Shown here in pieces: positions 5,133 to 8,182 of a DNA stretch of 8,182 bases. How positions within the stretch are numbered: position 1 is the first letter of the stretch; each line of letters starts with the position of its first letter. Location: positions 1-8,182 of the forward strand of contig JAOZLU010000302.1 in assembly GCA_029934695.1 (NCBI GenBank), in the 5' to 3' direction. The position numbers and the translations under genes are program-made. The notes beneath the pieces are model-generated. The model made no database searches and was not told where the DNA came from. It worked only from the letters and a program-made list of their open reading frames with translations. The DNA is from Desulfobacterales bacterium. GTDB taxonomy: Bacteria > Desulfobacterota > Desulfobacteria > Desulfobacterales > 4be13.

Positions 5133-5285
5133 AAGTTTCCAAACAGATACAGGCCGGTTTCCTTATGGAAACAAGATGCGTCGGATTTCATAAGGTTTTT
5201 TTATTTAATTAGCTGAAAATATAAGGCATAAACTTTTGTTTCCTGCTGTATCCGTTTGGAAACATTCAAGTTTCCAAACAGATAC
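5133..5285. repeat. GTTTCCAAACAGATAC direct and inverted repeat cluster
   Basis: AAGTTTCCAAACAGATAC is present identically at 5133-5150 and 5268-5285. An inverted version (5248-5263) pairs with 5270-5285 at 15 of 16 positions across a six-base loop. GTTTCC or GGAAAC occurs six times in about 140 bases, including a small hairpin at 5157-5172. The 5248-5285 hairpin lies eight bases past the response regulator's stop on the - strand. No T-run follows it on that strand, so if it ends transcription it does so differently or serves as a 3'-end stabiliser. Confidence 0.65.
5161..5202 (+). terminator. Intrinsic terminator on the + strand, far from any gene
   Basis: CCTTATG (5161-5167) pairs exactly with CATAAGG (5189-5195), and AAA/TTT extends the stem past a one-base bulge. 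Seven T residues follow directly (5196-5202). It is 300 bases beyond the TPR stop codon, so it ends either a long 3' tail or a small unannotated transcript. The first arm also overlaps a competing GTTTCC/GGAAAC hairpin. Confidence 0.5.
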
Positions 5286-5293
5286 GGGCTTAT

Positions 5294-6673
5294 TCAGTCT
5301 TTCAGAATATTTATTTTATATTTTTTCATTTTTTTGCTGAAACCGCTTTTCCCAATACCGAGCAGCCGGGCAGCATTGGACTGAACATTGTCTGTCAGTT
5401 TCAGTGCTCTTCTGATCATCTTTTTTTCGACAATGACAAGGGTTTCATATAATTTTGCATTTGCAGGGATACCGTCAAAATACTGGTCATCGTAAACATT
5501 ATCCTTAAAATTTTTTGGGAGATCAGACACCTTTATAATTTCATTCGGACACAGAATCATGGCGCGCTCAATCACATTTTCGAGTTCACGGATATTTCCC
5601 GGCCAGCTATAATCGTAAAAGATACGTTCAACCGCCTGTTCAATACCTTTTACCGGGATATTCAGTTTGCGTTCATCAGCATATTTTTTTATGAAATGGT
5701 CTGCCAGAAGGCGTATATCCTCTGTCCGCTGTCTCAGAGGCGGCAAGGCAATATGCAGCACATTCAGCCGATAAAAAAGATCCTCCCGAAACCGTCCCTG
5801 TCGGACTTCCTCTGCCAACTGCTTGTTTGTAGCCGATATAATGCGGATATTGACGGAAATCGGCTTCACCCCGCCGACCCTCTCAAAAATCTTGTCCTGA
5901 AAGACGCGCAGGAATTTCACCTGAAGGTTCTGTGAGAGTTCACCGATTTCATCCAGAAACAGGGTCCCGCTGTCAGCCAGTTCAAAACGTCCTTTCTTCA
6001 TGGCAGCAGCCCCGGTAAATGCGCCTTTTTCATGGCCGAACAGTTCGCTTTCCAGAAGACTTTCAGCAAAAGCAGAGCAATTGACTGCGATAAAAGGCCG
6101 GTCACGCCTCGGACTGTTAAAATGGATGGATTTTGCCACAAGTTCCTTACCAGTGCCGCTTTCCCCTTCAATCAGCACCGTCGCGACAGAGGGAGCAACT
6201 TTCCGGATAGTTTCAAAAACATCCCGCATTTCTTTGCTTTTTCCAATTATGTTCCCGAAACTGTACTGGGATTCGACAGCGTTCCGGAGACGCCTGTTTT
6301 CCTTAACCACCTGATACATGGCAATGGCTTTTTTCACGAAGACGACCAGGGTGTCATTATCAAAAGGCTTCAGAATATAGTTGTAAGCACCTTTCTGTAT
6401 AGCCTCCACCGCCTTCTCCACCGTGCCGTAAGCCGTCATCATGACAACCGGAAGCTCGGGATCTTTGGCTTTGACCCGCTCAAGCAGTTCAATCCCGTCC
6501 ATGTAAGGCATTTTCATATCGGTAAGCACCAGGTCAACATCGGAATTATTTATTATGTCAAGTGCTTCCTGACCACTGTTTGCCGTCATAGCTTCAAATC
6601 CTTCCTCTTCCAGAACCGCACGCAATATGAGCGGATAATTTTTTTCATCGTCCACGATCAGAATGGTTTCCAT
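5294..6673 (-). CDS. Sigma-54-dependent response regulator, NtrC family
   Basis: A 459-residue activator with the full three-domain layout. The receiver (1-120) has acidic D8-D9, phospho-acceptor D52 in TDMKMP, T80 and K102. The AAA+ domain (about 140-370) has Walker A GESGTGKE (170-177), the sigma-54 contact loop GAFTGA (217-222), Walker B GTLFLDE (236-242), arginine-finger region FREDLFYRL (295-303) and WPGNIRELEN (357-366). A Fis-type helix-turn-helix occupies about 428-450, with a lysine-rich end. All catalytic residues are intact. The start at 6673 is chosen over the in-frame ATG at 6691 because TAAGGGG lies just upstream and METILIVDDE is a typical receiver start. That Shine-Dalgarno overlaps the kinase stop codon and the genes are seven bases apart, indicating translational coupling. 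It would activate sigma-54 promoters; its targets are not identifiable here. Confidence 0.95.
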   Translation of the reverse strand: METILIVDDEKNYPLILRAVLEEEGFEAMTANSGQEALDIINNSDVDLVLTDMKMPYMDGIELLERVKAKDPELPVVMMTAYGTVEKAVEAIQKGAYNYILKPFDNDTLVVFVKKAIAMYQVVKENRRLRNAVESQYSFGNIIGKSKEMRDVFETIRKVAPSVATVLIEGESGTGKELVAKSIHFNSPRRDRPFIAVNCSAFAESLLESELFGHEKGAFTGAAAMKKGRFELADSGTLFLDEIGELSQNLQVKFLRVFQDKIFERVGGVKPISVNIRIISATNKQLAEEVRQGRFREDLFYRLNVLHIALPPLRQRTEDIRLLADHFIKKYADERKLNIPVKGIEQAVERIFYDYSWPGNIRELENVIERAMILCPNEIIKVSDLPKNFKDNVYDDQYFDGIPANAKLYETLVIVEKKMIRRALKLTDNVQSNAARLLGIGKSGFSKKMKKYKINILKD

Positions 6674-6680
6674 ATTCCCC

Positions 6681-8126
6681 TTACTTTTCATTTTTCACAG
6701 GCAGTTCTGCTGTAACCCGAGTCCCGCGTTCAGCCCTGCCGGCAATCTGAATATTCCCTTTGTGGGATTCAATAATATTTTTGACAATGCCAAGTCCGAG
6801 TCCTGTCCCCATCTCCTTTGTGGTAAAAAAAGGATCCCATATTTTTTCCAGAACGGTTTCAGGTATTCCTTCCCCTTCATCTTTAAAATGTATGGCGATG
6901 ATATTATCGTCTGAAGAGGTTTCAATCTGAATTTTTCCGCCGGCCGGCATGGCCTGCATGGCGTTTATCAGGATATTCAGAAACGCCTGATATATCATGT
7001 CTGAATCAGCCATTATCTCAGGGAGATCATTTTCATAATGCGCCTCAATGACATAGCCCTGATCTTTGATTTGTGATGAAAGGGATGTAATGTTTTTTTC
7101 AAGAATATCATCCACGCGGCAGGGGATCATATTCGGAGTCCTGGGTTTTGCATAATTCAGAAAGTCCGTTATGATATTATTCAGCCGGTTTGCTTCCTCA
7201 ACAATGATATCCGGTATGGTGCCTGAAGGGTCAAATCTGAGCATCTTTTTTTTTAAAAGCTCGGCTGAACTTCTTATGATACCGAGCGGATTACGGATCT
7301 CATGGGAAATTCCTGCCACCATTTCCCCCAGCGAAGCCAGATGTTCCGCCTGATTTAACTGTCCCTTGAGGCGTGTTCTCTCCTGGTTCCGTCTTTCAAT
7401 GATTCTCTCTCCCCTGTTTACAAGAAAACGGAGTATCAGAAAAAGAACGCTCATAACCAACGTACAGGTTATAATGACACGTATCTGGAATCTGAAAATC
7501 GTCTTATAATCTTCTGACAGATCCTGCACAATTTCAACAACTCCCAGCACCGGACCTGATATCCTGGAGAGTGGCTTTTCCGCACACAGCGGGGCAAACG
7601 TGATGATTTTGCTTTTTCGGGGAAGCCCGATAAAAAAGCCGGCTTTTTCCAGTGCCGATTCTAGCCAGTGACCCGGTTCCTTCTCAGCATAAACAAGTCT
7701 TGAACCTGATTTGCCCAGAACAGCATTCCAATAATCCTGGCCACCCATATCCTTTTTTCCGATCATTTCCTGATCAAAACTGTAGGAAATAATATTATTG
7801 TCAACATCATAGATATTTACCATATCCACTTTGAAGCTGTGGAGTGTGCTTCTGACCACTTTATCCATGCGCTCAAACTGTTCCTTTTTCCTGAGCTGAA
7901 TCTTGCCGAACCTTAAAGCCACCGGAATAACAAATTGTAAAAAAACCTGATGGTTAAGATTTTCAACAAGAAGAAGGGCGTATTCCTCACTTTTTTCCAG
8001 TTGCATGGTTTTTGCCCAGTGGGTGTTGATAAAAGAGAGTGCAAGCGTCCCCAGGAAAATTACAATAAGGCTTGTAAAGGTGAAATATTTTACCAATCTG
8101 AAAGGTTTGGTTTTTTCTTCTGACAT
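6681..8126 (-). CDS. Membrane sensor histidine kinase with Cache-like periplasmic domain
   Basis: A 481-residue kinase. Transmembrane segments at about 14-33 and 215-236 flank a periplasmic domain of about 180 residues. Within it, DMVNIYDVDNNIISYSFDQEMIGKKD and DYWNAVLGKSGSRLV (101-145) have the look of a Cache small-molecule-binding domain; the ligand is unknown. A short coiled linker (238-262) leads to the HisKA domain with phosphorylation site H275 in GISHEIRNPLG, then the ATPase domain: N box NILINAMQAM (384-393), DEGEGIP (416-422), DPFFTTK (431-437) and GTGLGLGIV (440-448). It is NtrB/ZraS-like and the obvious partner of the response regulator seven bases downstream. The ATG at 8126 has no visible Shine-Dalgarno, because the sequence before it is a heptamer array. 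That array has no stop codon in any frame, so a start beyond the window cannot be excluded. Confidence 0.93.
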   Translation of the reverse strand: MSEEKTKPFRLVKYFTFTSLIVIFLGTLALSFINTHWAKTMQLEKSEEYALLLVENLNHQVFLQFVIPVALRFGKIQLRKKEQFERMDKVVRSTLHSFKVDMVNIYDVDNNIISYSFDQEMIGKKDMGGQDYWNAVLGKSGSRLVYAEKEPGHWLESALEKAGFFIGLPRKSKIITFAPLCAEKPLSRISGPVLGVVEIVQDLSEDYKTIFRFQIRVIITCTLVMSVLFLILRFLVNRGERIIERRNQERTRLKGQLNQAEHLASLGEMVAGISHEIRNPLGIIRSSAELLKKKMLRFDPSGTIPDIIVEEANRLNNIITDFLNYAKPRTPNMIPCRVDDILEKNITSLSSQIKDQGYVIEAHYENDLPEIMADSDMIYQAFLNILINAMQAMPAGGKIQIETSSDDNIIAIHFKDEGEGIPETVLEKIWDPFFTTKEMGTGLGLGIVKNIIESHKGNIQIAGRAERGTRVTAELPVKNEK

Positions 8127-8128
8127 GA

Positions 8129-8182
8129 GTTTGATGTTTGATGTTTGATGTTTGATGTTTGATGTTTGATGTTTGATGTTTG
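8129..8182. repeat. Perfect GTTTGAT heptamer tandem array, running off the window
   Basis: From 8129 to the end, GTTTGAT repeats 7.7 times with no mismatch, and the array continues beyond the window. It starts two bases upstream of the kinase start codon on the - strand, where it reads as CAAACAT repeats. It therefore forms the whole visible 5' leader of the kinase gene. The same heptamer, degenerate and folded into a palindrome, occurs at 1364-1412. Heptanucleotide arrays of this general kind (STRR) are known from cyanobacteria. Confidence 0.9.

Larger units (their letters stand above)
4860..5293. other. Gene-free convergent intergenic region
   Basis: This 434-bp spacer separates the convergent TPR and response regulator genes. 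In order it holds the right part of the AAACGTA palindrome, a GC-richer patch with AACGGC (4924-4929) facing GCCGTT (4951-4956), an eight-T/seven-A symmetrical tract (5037-5051), a terminator (5161-5202) and a cluster of GTTTCC/GGAAAC repeats (5133-5285). TTGACA hexamers at 4988 and 5086 have no matching -10. I see no gene, only a six-codon frame at 4971-4991. Confidence 0.6.

Noticed and set aside
5086..5202. Small RNA gene from TTGACA at 5086 to the terminator
   Set aside because: No -10 element at suitable spacing; kept only as a question under the orphan terminator.
6674..6691. Upstream ATG for the response regulator (six extra residues)
   Set aside because: It lies inside the kinase coding end without a ribosome binding site; METILIVDDE is the typical start.
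6032..6715. 227-codon frame on the + strand opposite the response regulator
   Set aside because: It lies entirely antisense to a protein with intact catalytic motifs and shows no domain; a shadow frame.

Overview
The window looks like ordinary chromosomal DNA of a moderately AT-rich Gram-negative bacterium. A Desulfobacterota (deltaproteobacterial sulfate-reducer-like) origin is my best guess. That rests on the gene mix (FmdB-type zinc ribbon, a Fur protein fused to FeoA, an NtrB/NtrC-like pair, a YfgM-like TPR membrane protein, an adenosine-kinase-like PfkB protein) and on intergenic spaces full of short iterated palindromes. It is inference; no rRNA or other marker gene is present.

Layout. 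Positions 1-370 hold no gene but two palindromic structures: a 30-bp inverted repeat bounding positions 1-176, and a hairpin-forming stretch at 239-325. On the + strand follow an FmdB-family zinc ribbon (371-607), a Fur-FeoA fusion regulator (688-1368), a PPP-type metallophosphatase (1596-2234), a secreted protein with two SH3-like domains (2479-2913), a PfkB-family kinase closest to adenosine kinases (3139-4137) and a membrane-anchored TPR protein (4170-4859). Positions 4860-5293 form a gene-free convergent spacer with hairpins, a repeat cluster and one + strand terminator. On the - strand lies a two-component operon: a Cache-like sensor histidine kinase (8126-6681) followed 7 nt later by its sigma-54-activating response regulator (6673-5294). 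The window ends in a perfect heptamer tandem array that touches the kinase start codon and runs off the edge.

How the genes fit together. The kinase and regulator are a clear functional unit: a periplasmic signal leads to autophosphorylation at H275, transfer to D52 and sigma-54 promoter activation. The PfkB and TPR genes are 32 nt apart and probably co-transcribed. The FmdB and Fur-FeoA genes are neighbours, and the fusion suggests iron or metal control. The other genes look like single units.

The least ordinary parts are: (1) the Fur-FeoA fusion, whose Fur recognition helix lacks the usual TVYRTL motif; (2) the 1-176 inverted repeat, whose two arms differ only inside the spacer of a sigma-54-like GG-N10-GC motif; and (3) several unrelated families of short iterated, palindromic intergenic repeats, two of which begin at or within a stop codon and one next to a start codon. 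I see no phage, transposase, CRISPR array, toxin-antitoxin or defence system, and no convincing new multi-gene system.
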